Origin: Letharia columbiana
Taxonomy: Eukaryota; Ascomycota; Lecanoromycetes; Lecanorales; Parmeliaceae
Length of the DNA stretch: 64,000 nt
Direction: 5' to 3'
Assembly (NCBI RefSeq): GCF_014066305.1
Contig: NW_023501043.1
Span: 1,279,377-1,343,376 of the forward strand
The notes below the pieces were generated by a model, which made no database searches, was not told the DNA's origin, and worked only from the letters and a program-made list of their open reading frames with translations. Below, one piece after another: positions 11,901 to 22,981 of this stretch (position 1 is its first letter; every line of letters starts with the position of its first letter). Both the position numbers and the translations under genes were made by a program.

Positions 11901-13184
11901 ATATCTAGATATTTATATAAGATATTATTAATAAATATTTAAAAAGTAATAGAGATATTATATAATTTAAAAGATATTATTATATATTTGAATAGATTAT
12001 ATTAAGTAAGAAATACGATTTTTTCTTTATAACTCTTTTTTATTTTAATTTCGTTAAAAGCGGCTATAATATCGAATTTATTATATATTCTTATCGCGTA
12101 TAATTTAGCGAGAATCTCTTTAATTAATAAGAGAGTATTTTAATTAGAAATAATAAGTATATTAAGAGCTTTATAGTCTATATATAATTTAAATTCTTTA
12201 TTAGATTTCTTTATAATTAAAATAAATATTACGTAGAAAGAAGTACTTAGTCTAATATAGTTTTTTTTTAATATTTTATTAATATATTTCTTTATAATTA
12301 ATATCTAATCTCTAAAGAGTTTATAAATTCTTTTTAATAATAGAATAATTTCTTTTTTAAGATTAATTTATAGTTAATAAAGCGATAAAAGAAAGATTTA
12401 TTAGTTTTAATAGTATTCTAAATATCTAGCTATTCGTAATATATTATAAAAACTTATTTCCGTAACTATTTTATAGTTAGTAATTTCTTTCTTAGCTTAT
12501 AAAAGAATTTCTTATAATCTTTTACTATAATAGCGACGATATTAATAATAAACTTTACTTTCTTATTAATAGAATTAAAAAATTATTTAAAATTTTAAAA
12601 TTATATAATAATAATTTAATTCTTTAATTTTTTAACTATCTTAATAAAAATATAGATAAAAATCTTTACTATATTCTTTTTTTAAATATAGTCTTTACTA
12701 TATAATTTAAATTCTTTTTTAAAAATTTATTATTACTTTAAATAGTAATAAGTTTATTATATAATAAATAATTAAATATATAATAATTTAAATTAAGTAT
12801 AATAGTTCTAAATTTTTAAAAATATATAAGAGTTATATTATTCTAACTATAATATTTCTAAAATAATATTAAATTATTTTAATAAGATAATTAAGTATTA
12901 AAGTTCTTTTATATAATCTTTTAAAATAAGTTTTATTAAGATTATATATATAATATTAGAAATAAAAATAGATTTATTATCGACTAGTTATAATCTATAA
13001 AGTTATATTAATATTACTTTAAATAGCTTATTTATTTTAATAAAAGATATATTTATAAAGCTTAATATTAAAGCTTCGATATTTAAAAGATAATTAATCT
13101 TAATCTATTTTATTAATATAATAATTTTTCTATAAAAGTTTAATTAGCGTTTATTTTATAAAGAGATTTTAATAGTAATAATAT

Positions 13185-13923
13185 CACCTCGTGAGGTAGT
13201 AAGTCACACCCTCGGGCACTAAGCCTAATATAGTATAAATCCTACATAAACACCGACTTCCGACGCTACTCCTCGATTTTCACACTAAGGGCCAGCTAAG
13301 CGAGCGGAGAAGATTTTACCATATAGCTACATAGATACATAACAAATGAAGCAATTTGTCTACAAATTCAGGTACCACTGTAGCAACCTATTCTAATCCT
13401 CCATGCAAATTATCTAAATCAGAGGTAACCCATTTAGCCCGGGGAAAAACACTCAATATCATGACTTTTGGCCTACATTTGGCCTACAATTAATCGCTAT
13501 CCCCTTAATCTTCACTACCCCAAAATATTTCATCGTCGTCGTTTACCAATACATGAAGATCCTTCTAGTATCTTCGCTTCCGGCGATAACAGGGTGTGTT
13601 ACATTTACCACATTTCCAAGAGGTTTGTAACATATATCTCTTCCTCGTATTGCCAGAAATCTCGCCCAATAGCCTTCGTTTCTTCTACTTCTGGTAGCGG
13701 ACGCTTCCCATAGGCCGCTTTCTGGTCTTTAATCCACTTGATATCGTCCGAGGGTCCTTCAATCTCATACTCATCGACGCGCATAGTGTAGGAAGACGTT
13801 TATATAGAATTGTGTGGATATTATGGTTGACAGTAGGGGAAGAATAATGGAATGCTACTTTTTTGTCTACACAGCCCTGTAGGGCTTAGTGCCCGAGGGT
13901 GTGACTTACTACCTCACGAGGTG
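13185..13923. mobile_element. 739 bp element with 41 bp perfect terminal inverted repeats
   Basis: The ends CACCTCGTGAGGTAGT... and their exact reverse complement match over 41 bp (13185-13225 and 13883-13923). The element sits in the gypsy element, and the empty site can be read at about 45965 in the second gypsy copy. Comparison implies a 2 bp AT duplication, which with flanking TA suits a Tc1/mariner-type MITE. Composition is ordinary, with no RIP, although the host sequence on both sides is strongly mutated. It encodes no transposase. A 59-codon frame lies on the minus strand at 13605-13784. Confidence 0.85.
13605..13784 (-). CDS. Small hypothetical ORF inside the TIR element (59 codons)
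   Basis: The frame starts at ATG 13784 and ends at TAA 13607-13605. The product is acidic (about a quarter Asp plus Glu) and begins Met-Arg-Val-Asp-Glu-Tyr. It contains Lys-Trp-Ile-Lys and Phe-Trp-Gln-Tyr and ends in Met-Trp. There is no signal peptide or membrane segment. I do not recognise it. It could be a captured host-gene fragment, a remnant of the parent transposon's gene, or chance. The mixed codon composition is unlike the mutated surroundings. I infer little beyond that it is open. Confidence 0.25.
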   Translation of the reverse strand: MRVDEYEIEGPSDDIKWIKDQKAAYGKRPLPEVEETKAIGRDFWQYEEEIYVTNLLEMW

Positions 13924-15730
13924 ATACGCGAATAGAGAGATAAAAGCGAGTATTCTTTCTATTTTTAACTCTTTAATTTTTATATATAAAACTTTTAAGT
14001 CTCTAGCGGCGACTTAATTAAAAATATTTAATTTTTTAATTTTTATAATAATTTAACGAGGATATTCTTCTCTATATCGACGACTTTTAAAACTATATTA
14101 ATTTATTCTATTAATAAATCTATATTTCTATATAGAGTACTATTATCGCTAAAATAATATCTAATTTTTAAATATTTAAAATATCTATCTTTTTTTCAAA
14201 TTCTATTTATTAATAGCTTAAAATACTTATATTTTTATATATAGAAATTTTCGATAGTAATATTATTATTATTTTTAATAAAGAAAGAAATACGCTAATT
14301 ATTCGAGGGGATAGAATTTCTATAATTATTATTAGTTTTATTAATCTTTTTCTTACTTTTTAAATCTAACGCGTTATTAATAGCTTAAAAATCTATATTT
14401 AATATTTATAGAATAATAGTTAATTTTTAGAAAGTATTAAAAGATTATTTTAAAATTCGATATCTTAGACGTATAGAGATTAATTATTTTAAATTAAATA
14501 TTTTATAAATATTAGTAAATTCTAAGGGAGTAATAGCTATAGAGAATTATACGTAGAAATTCTTAAACGATTTCTTCTTATCTATTACTTTTATATTAAA
14601 TTTAAAATTAAATATCTTAATATTCGATTTAATAATCTTATTATATATTTCGAATATATTATTTAATTTATTAATTATTTCTTAGACGATTTAATATAAA
14701 TTTAAGATATTTTTATTTACTCTTATTTTAATAATATTATATATAATAAATTTATAATAATCTCGTATATAATCGATTTTTTTAAGTTTAATAAGAAAGA
14801 TTATAATACTTTATTTAAATTTCGCTTTAAGATATTAATATTAGCTATTCTACTTATCTTAATTATTAATATTATAAAAATTTAAGACGTTAAAATATCG
14901 TTTATTTAATTCTATATTCTCTACGCGATTTATAATAGAAATATAATATAAATTTTAATAAATGTTATTAATAAAAATACTCGACTAACGAGATATAATC
15001 TCTATATCTTTTTTATCGAAGTTTTTTAAATTAGTTAATATAAAAGATTATTACTTCTTTAACTATTACTCTTTACGTCTTAAATCTTACTTAAATTTTT
15101 TATAATAAGTTTTATAATATTAATGCGATATCTATTATATCTATTATTAATATCTCGCTTATAAGATAATTAGTTATTCTTATTATTTAGCTAGATAATA
15201 ATTATTAATATCTTTATCTTAATTTAAGCGATATTATAGTTAAATTCTTTATTTTATTATTAAAATATCTTAATATTACGATTAATAGTTCGAAAGCTTT
15301 TTATTAATATTTTTAATTTATTATATTAAGTATTAAAAGTATTAATAATACTTTTTATAAAATTCTATAAATTAATAATAGAGATAAAGATTATAATTAA
15401 CTCTTTTTCGATAATATCTATAAATTATACTTCGATATAATTTAAATTAAGTTCGATAATATATCTTCTAAAAGTAGAATATTTTCTTTTACGTCGTATA
15501 AATAATTTAGCTTTAAAGATATTTAAGATCTTTTTATTAAAGTTCTTAAGTTTTTTTAAATAATAATATATCTATAATATATCTATAATAGTTTAACTTT
15601 AGATATTATTTCAATTTGAGATTAAGAAATTTATAGCTAATATTAAATTAGTAAGAGTATAAAGAAGATTTTATCTAGGGTTTATTTTCTTTAATATATT
15701 AAAGATATCTATTTTTTTAACTTATTAAGT

Positions 15731-17159
15731 CTTTTTATAAATTTATAAAATTAATAAATAAAGAAAAGAAAGTTATAATTTACTATATCTTTAATATTTA
15801 TAATTATATATTTAATTATATAAATAAAAAACTCGAAAAATTAAAAAGAAAGAGAGTTTTTTAGAATTTTTTTTTTAAAGTTTTTAAAATAGCTTATAAG
15901 AAATTAATTATCTATTATAATTAAATTTAATTAAATTTAAATTATTTATATAAATAAGTTATACTTCTATATTTAAATTATAATAATATAAAATTAAAGA
16001 AATTAAATTAAAAGATTAGAATTAAAAAAAAGTTATAAATAAAAATTTATTAAGAAGCGCTTAAAAGTATATTTTAAATTATTAAGATATTAATATAAAA
16101 AATTAATTATAAAAAATTAAATAAATAAATTAATAAAATAAAAATACGCTTAATTAAGTAATAGAATCTAAAATTAAGAATTTAGATAATAAGAATAAAT
16201 ATAATTAGCTTTAATAATATAAATAAAATAATAAATCTTCTAATTATTATTCTAGTTATAATCTTACTTCTATTCTTTATAAAGCTCTTTTTAATAATTT
16301 AGCGAATTTTCTAATTCTAAAATAATAAAAGAAATTAAAATTTAAATATATTATAATTACTCGAATAGTTTATAATATTCTTTATTCTCTCGCGAGAGTT
16401 ATTATATATAAGCGATATTTTTTAATAATTAAAAGATATTATAATATTTAAAAATATTATTTATTAGCGATATTTTATATTTTAATAATAATTTTTTATA
16501 TAAAATATTAAGAAAATAAGCTTAAATAGATTAAATTTAATTTTAAAAAAGATTTTAATATATTAAATTAGATTAAAAGAGCTAATAATACTTTATATAA
16601 AAATTTAATTAATAATTATAATAATTATATTAATAAAGATAATAAGCTTATAAAAAATATTTTAATAAATCTAATATTTATAAATTTATTAAGATATATC
16701 GCTAATACTCTATAATATATAGAGAAATAATTAATAAATTTATAATTAAAGAGAATTATTAATAATAAATTTAATCTTAATAAAGAGATCTAAAATAACT
16801 TAAAAAGCGAATTTATTTATAAATAATTAATAAGTTTATTTAAATAGAGATAGATTTAAGATATATAAAAGAATCGCGATAGAGTAGACTAGAAGAGAAG
16901 TAAAGAATTTAAAAAAAGAACGAATATAAAGTTTATTAAGCTTATTTAACTCGTTAAGATAAATATATAAATAGAGATAATTATAACATTTTATTCTTAT
17001 AAATTTTTTTTATATTAATATTTTAAAAAGAAGAATAGAGACGCTTATAGTTCTAATTATTATTCTAATTATTACTATTAATAAAAAGATAAATAACTAT
17101 ATTAGATTACTCTTTATATTCTCTCTCTCTTAATAAAGAAGAATAAATATATTCTATAT
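15731..17159. other. RIP-mutated AT-rich DNA, unassigned
   Basis: No LTR, terminal repeat or readable protein motif was found. Part of it may be the missing 5' end of gypsy element 1 or another transposon. CA/TG depletion is clear throughout. Confidence 0.6.
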
Positions 17160-17393
17160 ATCTTAATCGAATTATTCTATAAATATAAAAATGTTAACTA
17201 GAATATCTTATATATATATTATATTATAATATAATATCACGAATATATCATATCGTGAAATATCCCGTTAAGATCTCGAACCCATATTAGAAAAATGAAA
17301 TGATATTTAATTCTATTCATATCATATTCGGATACGATATAATATCACTTAATATGAAATATTCTATGAAATATATTATACCTTTTCGACCAG
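17160..17393. mobile_element. One arm of a fold-back element, partly RIP-mutated
   Basis: The sequence matches the right arm of the element at 30076-30972, including ATATCCCG...AAGATC and the terminal CGACCAG followed by TA. The other arm and the central repeats are absent. Some CA/TG remain, so mutation is lighter than in the neighbours. Confidence 0.6.
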
Positions 17394-18149
17394 TAATTTT
17401 AACTCGAGAACGCTATCGCTATTAAAGATCTCTTATTCTATTTTAATTATATTAATATTATATCTATATTAATTCTAGCTAGTTTATTACTCGCTAATTT
17501 CTTTTATAAATAAAATTTATTAAAATATTTTTTATAGAAATTATCTTTTAGATCTTTATAAGTAGCGAATTTATCGTTATTTAAACTATATTAGATAAGA
17601 TTATTATCGAGATCTTCTTATTTAACTTTATATTTAAAATAATTTTTAATAAGTTAAGAGATAATCTTTTTTTAATAACTTATCTAATCTAATTATTAAC
17701 GTTAATATATTCTTAAAGAGAATTTATCTATCTTAATAAAAGATTATTTATTATAAGATTTAAGAGATTAAGATAAAAAATATTATAGATTTTTATACTT
17801 AGCGAAAATTCTAGATAATATAAGATTCTTATAAAATCTATAATTTTAAATAAATTAAATCTTCTATAATTTAATTTACGAGAAGAATAATCATAGATAA
17901 TATTCTTATTACTTTAAAAAATCTTATTATCTATTTAAAAGATAATCTTTTATTAATACTTATTAGCTTATATAATTATAATCTTTTAAATATAATTTAT
18001 AATATTTTTATCTAAGTAATATTAAAACGCTTATAAATAATCTTATAATTAATAATATTCGAGCTAAAACTTATTTAAAAATAAAATCTCTTATTTATAA
18101 GAAAAGATAGAATATTAATAATCGATAAAATAGTATTATTATCGATAAA
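17394..18149. other. RIP-mutated DNA bordering the gene island
   Basis: AT-rich, CA/TG-depleted sequence with no recognisable motif on either strand. The switch to ordinary composition near 18150 is sharp and lies about 70 bp beyond the kinase stop codon. Confidence 0.6.
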
Positions 18150-18217
18150 TTTAACGGCTGCTGTGCCGGCTGCAGGTCCCAATGCCTCAAATCCCGCTGC
18201 GCCGAGTACAGGTACCG

Positions 18218-19860
18218 TTAAACCCGATCTTCCAGCAGAGCTCTCTTGGACCTTGCAGCTTCTGCAGGATCGTCATGTCTTCGGTCCTGCTCTAGCGCTA
18301 TTGGAAGCCAGCAGTTATGCTCCAGAGCCTGTTCGGCCGACCACCGATCCTGAGGCCTCCATATGAGCAACTTCGAGACCAGGTCGACAAGAGGCTCACC
18401 GTCAGTTCCCCTAACGTAGGAATCACGTAGAGTCCTGAGAATCGATGCGAGCTGATCCTGCGTGATCTTCGAAAACTCTCGGGCCTTGTAACCTAGGACT
18501 TCGGCGATTGCATACCCGTAAGCCCACGTGTCAATCTTTGCCGTGTAGGGACCATCCCTGGCTACCGTCCAGACTTCAGGCGCTAAAGTGTAGATTGGGC
18601 CAATTGTCGTGACTTTGGACGTCTTTGCTTCGACGGCTTTGCCGTAATCGCAGAGCGCAGCGCGAGGAGGGTCATTAGACATAATGAGCATGTTTTTCGG
18701 CCTGATGTCGCGATGCATAATTCCCATGGCATGTAAAGTCTTGAGGCCTTCGAGTGGTTCTTTGAGAAAGTGTAACTTCGCCGGTCGTGGAATGCTCGTG
18801 TTGCCCCAGAATCCTCCCGTGAAATCCGAGATTGCGCTGGGCATGAAAAGGAAGAGCCTCTCTAAGACACAGCAGATTTCAGGACGGCCGTGCTCACACA
18901 TCGCGCTCAAGGTCGGAAGTAAGCCAGGCTCATTCTGAAGTGTGTCAGGAACATCATATACAAGGCTCTGTATATACATACCGTAAAGCGTGTCCCCATG
19001 CTCACCTCTGCTAAAACCTCAGACTTATTTCTTGCTTCCATTCGCAGCTCTTTTATAGCCACTAAATCGCCTGTCTTAGTATCGAGTCCCTGGGTGATCC
19101 AACCAAATGCGCCTGATCCTCGCGTTTCGAGTTCAAGGTACCGTCCCCTCAGAACGTAGTTGTCGCCAGGCATCCTCTGCAGTGGTCCTATCTTAAACTG
19201 ATTGTGCCCTAGTAGTTGTGCTTCAAGGAACCTGTCCCTTTTCTCAAAGTATGACATCCTGTACTTCTCCGCCACCGTATGCTCCAGCTCATACTCACAC
19301 ATGCCCGCCCGGATCCTTGTCGAGTGTTCGTATACAAGGTGCTCTTCGTCGTAGTCCAACTTGACCCACTTGCTACCCAATCTATACTCTACTGATGCTT
19401 TATGGCTTCCTCCCTTTAACATGAGAAGTCCAGATTGTCGGTTAAAGTGGAAGATCATATGTACACTAGCAAGCGACATGCTTAGTTGATCACCAGGTTA
19501 TGATAAAAGGAGGTCTACCCCACGGTTTGCCGGTGATTTTTTGGTTCCTCGACCCACTCTCCAGCCCAAGTGAGGAAACTCTGGTTCACGTTCTTGATCG
19601 AAAGAAAGGACGAAATATGCTGAATTTTCCATTTGAAACCCCTCAGTCTCACCTTCGAGCTGGCTATCACAATCGGTGGAACTCTCCACGGGTTCAACTG
19701 ACGCTACAGGCATTGCACTGCTAACAAGATTCCGCTCCAAGAAACGCATATGAAATGTCTTATTCTCTTCGACATAAATATGGGTTGCCGAGAACAAACG
19801 TTGTGCAATTTGATTGCGGGGTATAAGCCTGGCAAAATCGCCATTGAATGTATCAGCCAT
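18218..19860 (-). pseudogene. Serine/threonine protein kinase with FHA-like N-terminus, broken by one nonsense codon
   Basis: The gene has two exons (19860-18982 and 18934-18218) around a 47 bp intron and 531 codons in total. Residues about 95-240 resemble the FHA-like phosphopeptide-binding region of fungal kinases (Gly-Trp-Arg-Val-Gly-Arg-Gly, then Ser-Leu-Ala-Ser-Val-His-Met). The kinase domain follows: Gly loop GSGAFG (248-253), VAIK lysine (270), HRDIRPKN (367-374), DYG in place of the usual DFG (389-391), APE (411-413) and DTWAYG (428-433). All catalytic residues are present. Codon 121 is TAA (19500-19498) where the family would continue with a polar residue. One CAA-to-TAA change, a CpA-to-TpA transition, explains it. 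The rest is intact, so the lesion looks recent. A start downstream of the stop at Met128 could still give the kinase domain with a partial FHA region. Confidence 0.8.
18935..18981 (-). other. 47 bp intron in the kinase gene
   Basis: On the minus strand it starts GTATGT and ends CTTCAG, with a CTGAC branch-like motif about ten bases before the acceptor. It is phase 0: exon 1 ends after a complete Thr codon and exon 2 begins with Asn. Splicing joins two frames that are each open for hundreds of bases. Confidence 0.75.
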
Positions 19861-19893
19861 TCGAGCTTGCTCTCTATTCTAGTTCAAAATTTC

Positions 19894-19908
19894 CATGCCG
19901 CAGAGATT
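19894..19908. repeat. Target-site duplication of the LINE, 3' copy
   Basis: CATGCCGCAGAGATT, identical to 25957-25971. Confidence 0.95.
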
Positions 19909-19928
19909 GATTGATTGATTGATTGATT
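19909..19928. repeat. GATT x5 tail of the LINE
   Basis: Five tetranucleotide copies lie immediately next to the target duplication (a sixth overlaps it). Reading on the element's strand this is an AATC tail, comparable to simple-repeat tails of other LINEs that lack poly(A). Confidence 0.85.
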
Positions 19929-20090
19929 ACATCATACTACCCTGAAGTCTTGCCCTAGTGGCCGACTATGCGAGTTACGTAATCTATCTGATCCTTTCGG
20001 CCAATCATATGGTCTCAAATAAATGAGGCTATACAAGTCACCGTCATGGTTCTGCGTCTTGGGTACTTGATCCTTGGGAAGGGGTGCACC

Positions 20091-22946
20091 CTACATCGCT
20101 GGGGCCCTCCCGTCTTGACCGTGTCCTTCTTTTTGACCGCCCACCCTAGTGAATCCTTGTTGTTGGTCCTCATCAAGGGCTTGATATTGCCCAATAAGCC
20201 CAGTACTCCTTATAAAGTCCGCCGCCATTGAAGCATAGCGTGGTTTTGTTAGCATGTCCTTGTGAGTAATAACCCCCTCTTTCACCTTCCTTCTTTCTTC
20301 GGCCCACCACATTCCTCGCTTCTTGCTGAACAGCCTACATTCGTGAAGGATGTGCCGAGCCGTCTGCTTCGCTCCACACTCGCATTCTTCATCCTCTATA
20401 TCCGGTACCCATCGGTTGTAAAGAAAGGCCTTAAGACCTATTTTCTCGGTCCTCATTTGCGTTATCAGCGACGTCTTAGCGCGCTTGACTCTCGAATGCA
20501 GAAGTTGTATTTGTTTCGACGGTGTTGGTTGGATTCTTCTAAGAATACCGCCTCGCTTCTCGTTGGCCCATTCGATAGTCCATTGTTCCATCGCGTGGTC
20601 CCTGATAGCTGTCTTAACCGTCGATATCATTCTTACCTGTATGACTGACAATTGGGCTGTTTCGTTAGTGTTTACCTCCACTCTTTTGTCATGGACCACT
20701 CGCTCTCGCCAGCCAGTGGCCTTCTTCGCCTCCCTATCCGCCCATTCATTGCCGTCGATACCGATGTGCGCCGGGATCCAGTGTAATTCTGTTGCTACCC
20801 CGAGATGCCTTAGCGAATTGATGATCTGTACTGCCTGTATCACATAGATCTGCCCCGAGTGCTTGCCCGGGTCTCCGATAGCCTGAATCGATGCTTGATT
20901 GTCCGTGTTTACTATGACTCTGCTGAGTTGTAGCCTTGTTTGGTGCACGACTGCCATAGTTAGAGCTTGAAGAATACCGTGCAGCTCCGCCGAGTACACC
21001 GTGTACCAGTCGCTTGAGCCCAAATAGACACTGAAAGTAGAACCAATGTCTGACGATACAGCTGAAGCTCCCACCTTTTTATTGATCCCGCTACCGTCTG
21101 TGTATATCATTGCATGACCCTCATCAATCGATCTTTTGGCCAGTTCTTTGGCGGCTTTCTTGGTCTTATGAATTATCGTTTTGGGAGGCTCCCAGTCGGG
21201 AGCGGCGCTGAAAGGGCGTAGTTTCTCAATCTTATTGGTGTCGCCGTATCGTTCTTCGAATCTATTGGTATGTCGCTCCAGTGGACTCAGTTTCCTGTTC
21301 TTCTTGGGTTTTCTTTTGGACTTCCATCGCTCGAATCGTGGCTTAATAATCTCGCCATATGCTGGACTAGTGGCGATTCGTAAGACAGCTTCCGAGGTGA
21401 TCTTGTCTAGCTGTTGTTTAACTGGTAGGAGGTGCGCTTCTATATCGAGTGCTGGAATGGATGTGGCCTTGAATGCTCCAGTTATCTTCCTCTCTGCCTG
21501 AGATTGAATCCTTTGTAGCGATGAGAGGTGAATTTTGTTGTGGCCGGCAGTGTCTTCGGGCTGGTACCATGCTGAGCAGCAGTACGTCATTTGTGGGATA
21601 ATTACTGCCTGATAGAGCTGTCTCATGCTCTTATAGTTGCCACCCCACGTCGATCCGGCAATCCTCGCCAGTGCACCGATGCTTTTGGTAGCCTTAGACC
21701 GAATCTCCTTGTTGTGGTGACTCCATAGAGGTTTAGAGTCGATTTCGACCCCTAGGTAGCGGACAAAGCGTCTCGCCTCAATGCATTGCCTCTCGTTGAG
21801 TTGCAGGGGATGGTCTAAGCTGAATCTCTGTTTTCTACTGAGGTGCAGCAGTTGATATTTGCTGGGATCAAACTCCGATCCGTGTCGTAACGCCCACTTC
21901 ATACAAACTTCGTCGTGGATTTTGCGGAGGGCGTTACAGTTTTCCTCGGTGGAGTCTCCCACTGTCAGAAGGCCTATGTCGTCTACGAAGCCGGTGGCTA
22001 CCGTTCCTAAGTCGGCGCGACTGTTACATTCATCAATGAGATCTGAGTTGTAGAAGAGGTAAAGTATGGGCGACAGCGGTGATCCTTGAGGAATTCCGGT
22101 TGCTATGGGAGTCTTTGGTGTGGAGTGTTCGCTTGTTTTCAGCACTGTTGTCCTATTGGACAAGAACGATTCTACCCAGTTAACTACTCTCGTGTCGATT
22201 TTTCGCTTTCGGAGGTTGTGGAGCAGTCGAGGATGAGAGACTTTATCATATGCACCTGAAACGTCTAGCAGTAACATCGTGGCTACTTTGTCAGAGTTCC
22301 AGGCCTGATATATCCTTTCTAGAAGGTAGTGGATGCCGTGTTCACATGACCGCAATCTACGGCCTCCCATATGTGTGGCCGGCAGGAGTCCATGTGTCTC
22401 CGCAAGATATGCTATTCTCCTAGCAAGAATAAACTCCATTGCCTTTCCTATGGTGTTAAGTAGAGCTATTGGCCGGTATCCTTTAGGAATCGAGTGGTCC
22501 TTGCCCGGCTTCGGAAGGACAATTGTTATCGATGTTCTAAAGTGCTCTGGGCAGTAGCCGTTCGTCATGCATGCATTGAATATTCTATGTAGATGAGGGA
22601 GTAACGGCTCCAGGATCTCCTTGAGAATCAGGTTGGGGATCGCGTCTCCCCCCGGGGCTCTCTTTGACGGTGCTTGCGTTATGGCCTTTCTTATCTCATT
22701 CACGGTGATCGTGCCCATCAGGTAGGCTTGTGGGTACGCCGTGTCGACGCTGATGTCATCTAACTCCGCCTGTACCGGTGGTGGGAAGAACGTTCTCATA
22801 AGAAGATCTGCCTTCGGGCCTGGTTCGTTGTATTCTCGTTTATCTTTGTCAAATAGCGGAGGGAGACACGCCTGTGTTGTAAGTTGTTTTCTGGCCCACT
22901 TGGTCTTTTTCCACATCATTTGCGGCGACTCGCACGCCTCTGCCAC
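20091..22946 (-). CDS. LINE ORF2, distal part: reverse transcriptase, RNase H, CCHC
   Basis: 951 codons are open from Met 22946, but the true frame continues upstream to the duplication at 22989-23106. The fingers and palm of reverse transcriptase occupy roughly residues 70-370. Visible are KPGKDHSIPKGYRPIALL, an Asp in LLLDVSGAYDKV, GIPQGSPLSP and the catalytic FVDDIGLL. RNase H lies at about 610-740, with Asp in YTDGSG, Glu in SAELHG, Asp in NTDNQAS and the HWIPAHIGIDGNE block. A CECG...ARHILHEC zinc motif near residue 880 is typical of fungal LINE ORF2 tails. The enzyme copies element RNA at nicked chromosomal DNA. All catalytic residues are present, but as sequenced it is out of frame with its endonuclease. 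Confidence 0.92.
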   Translation of the reverse strand: MAEACESPQMMWKKTKWARKQLTTQACLPPLFDKDKREYNEPGPKADLLMRTFFPPPVQAELDDISVDTAYPQAYLMGTITVNEIRKAITQAPSKRAPGGDAIPNLILKEILEPLLPHLHRIFNACMTNGYCPEHFRTSITIVLPKPGKDHSIPKGYRPIALLNTIGKAMEFILARRIAYLAETHGLLPATHMGGRRLRSCEHGIHYLLERIYQAWNSDKVATMLLLDVSGAYDKVSHPRLLHNLRKRKIDTRVVNWVESFLSNRTTVLKTSEHSTPKTPIATGIPQGSPLSPILYLFYNSDLIDECNSRADLGTVATGFVDDIGLLTVGDSTEENCNALRKIHDEVCMKWALRHGSEFDPSKYQLLHLSRKQRFSLDHPLQLNERQCIEARRFVRYLGVEIDSKPLWSHHNKEIRSKATKSIGALARIAGSTWGGNYKSMRQLYQAVIIPQMTYCCSAWYQPEDTAGHNKIHLSSLQRIQSQAERKITGAFKATSIPALDIEAHLLPVKQQLDKITSEAVLRIATSPAYGEIIKPRFERWKSKRKPKKNRKLSPLERHTNRFEERYGDTNKIEKLRPFSAAPDWEPPKTIIHKTKKAAKELAKRSIDEGHAMIYTDGSGINKKVGASAVSSDIGSTFSVYLGSSDWYTVYSAELHGILQALTMAVVHQTRLQLSRVIVNTDNQASIQAIGDPGKHSGQIYVIQAVQIINSLRHLGVATELHWIPAHIGIDGNEWADREAKKATGWRERVVHDKRVEVNTNETAQLSVIQVRMISTVKTAIRDHAMEQWTIEWANEKRGGILRRIQPTPSKQIQLLHSRVKRAKTSLITQMRTEKIGLKAFLYNRWVPDIEDEECECGAKQTARHILHECRLFSKKRGMWWAEERRKVKEGVITHKDMLTKPRYASMAADFIRSTGLIGQYQALDEDQQQGFTRVGGQKEGHGQDGRAPAM

Positions 22947-22981
22947 GAACTCTCTGAACGCCTTCCTGGTAGTTCTCTTGA

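Larger units (their letters stand above)
8812..15730 (-). mobile_element. Ty3/gypsy LTR retrotransposon 1, heavily RIP-mutated
   Basis: The 3' LTR lies at the left edge (8812-8995) and the internal region reads on the minus strand. Around 11950-12080 the reverse complement still reads as a gypsy reverse-transcriptase core, with an Asp-Ile-Ile-Ala-Ala-Phe-Asn start. The region 9540-10900 corresponds to integrase. The whole internal region aligns with the better-bounded plus-strand copy at 43785-53227: 9000-9300 matches 49590-49890, 14100-14160 matches 45670-45790, and 15600-15720 matches 44150-44280. It is interrupted by a 739 bp element at 13185-13923. The matching 5' LTR was not found beyond 15730. 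All frames are full of stops, mostly TAG and TAA. Confidence 0.85.

Noticed and set aside
18163..18366. Plus-strand frame of 67 codons
   Set aside because: Antisense to the kinase 3' end. The minus-strand frame carries recognisable kinase motifs.
19905..19928. Independent GATT microsatellite
   Set aside because: It sits exactly at the LINE 3' terminus next to the target duplication, so it is the element's tail.
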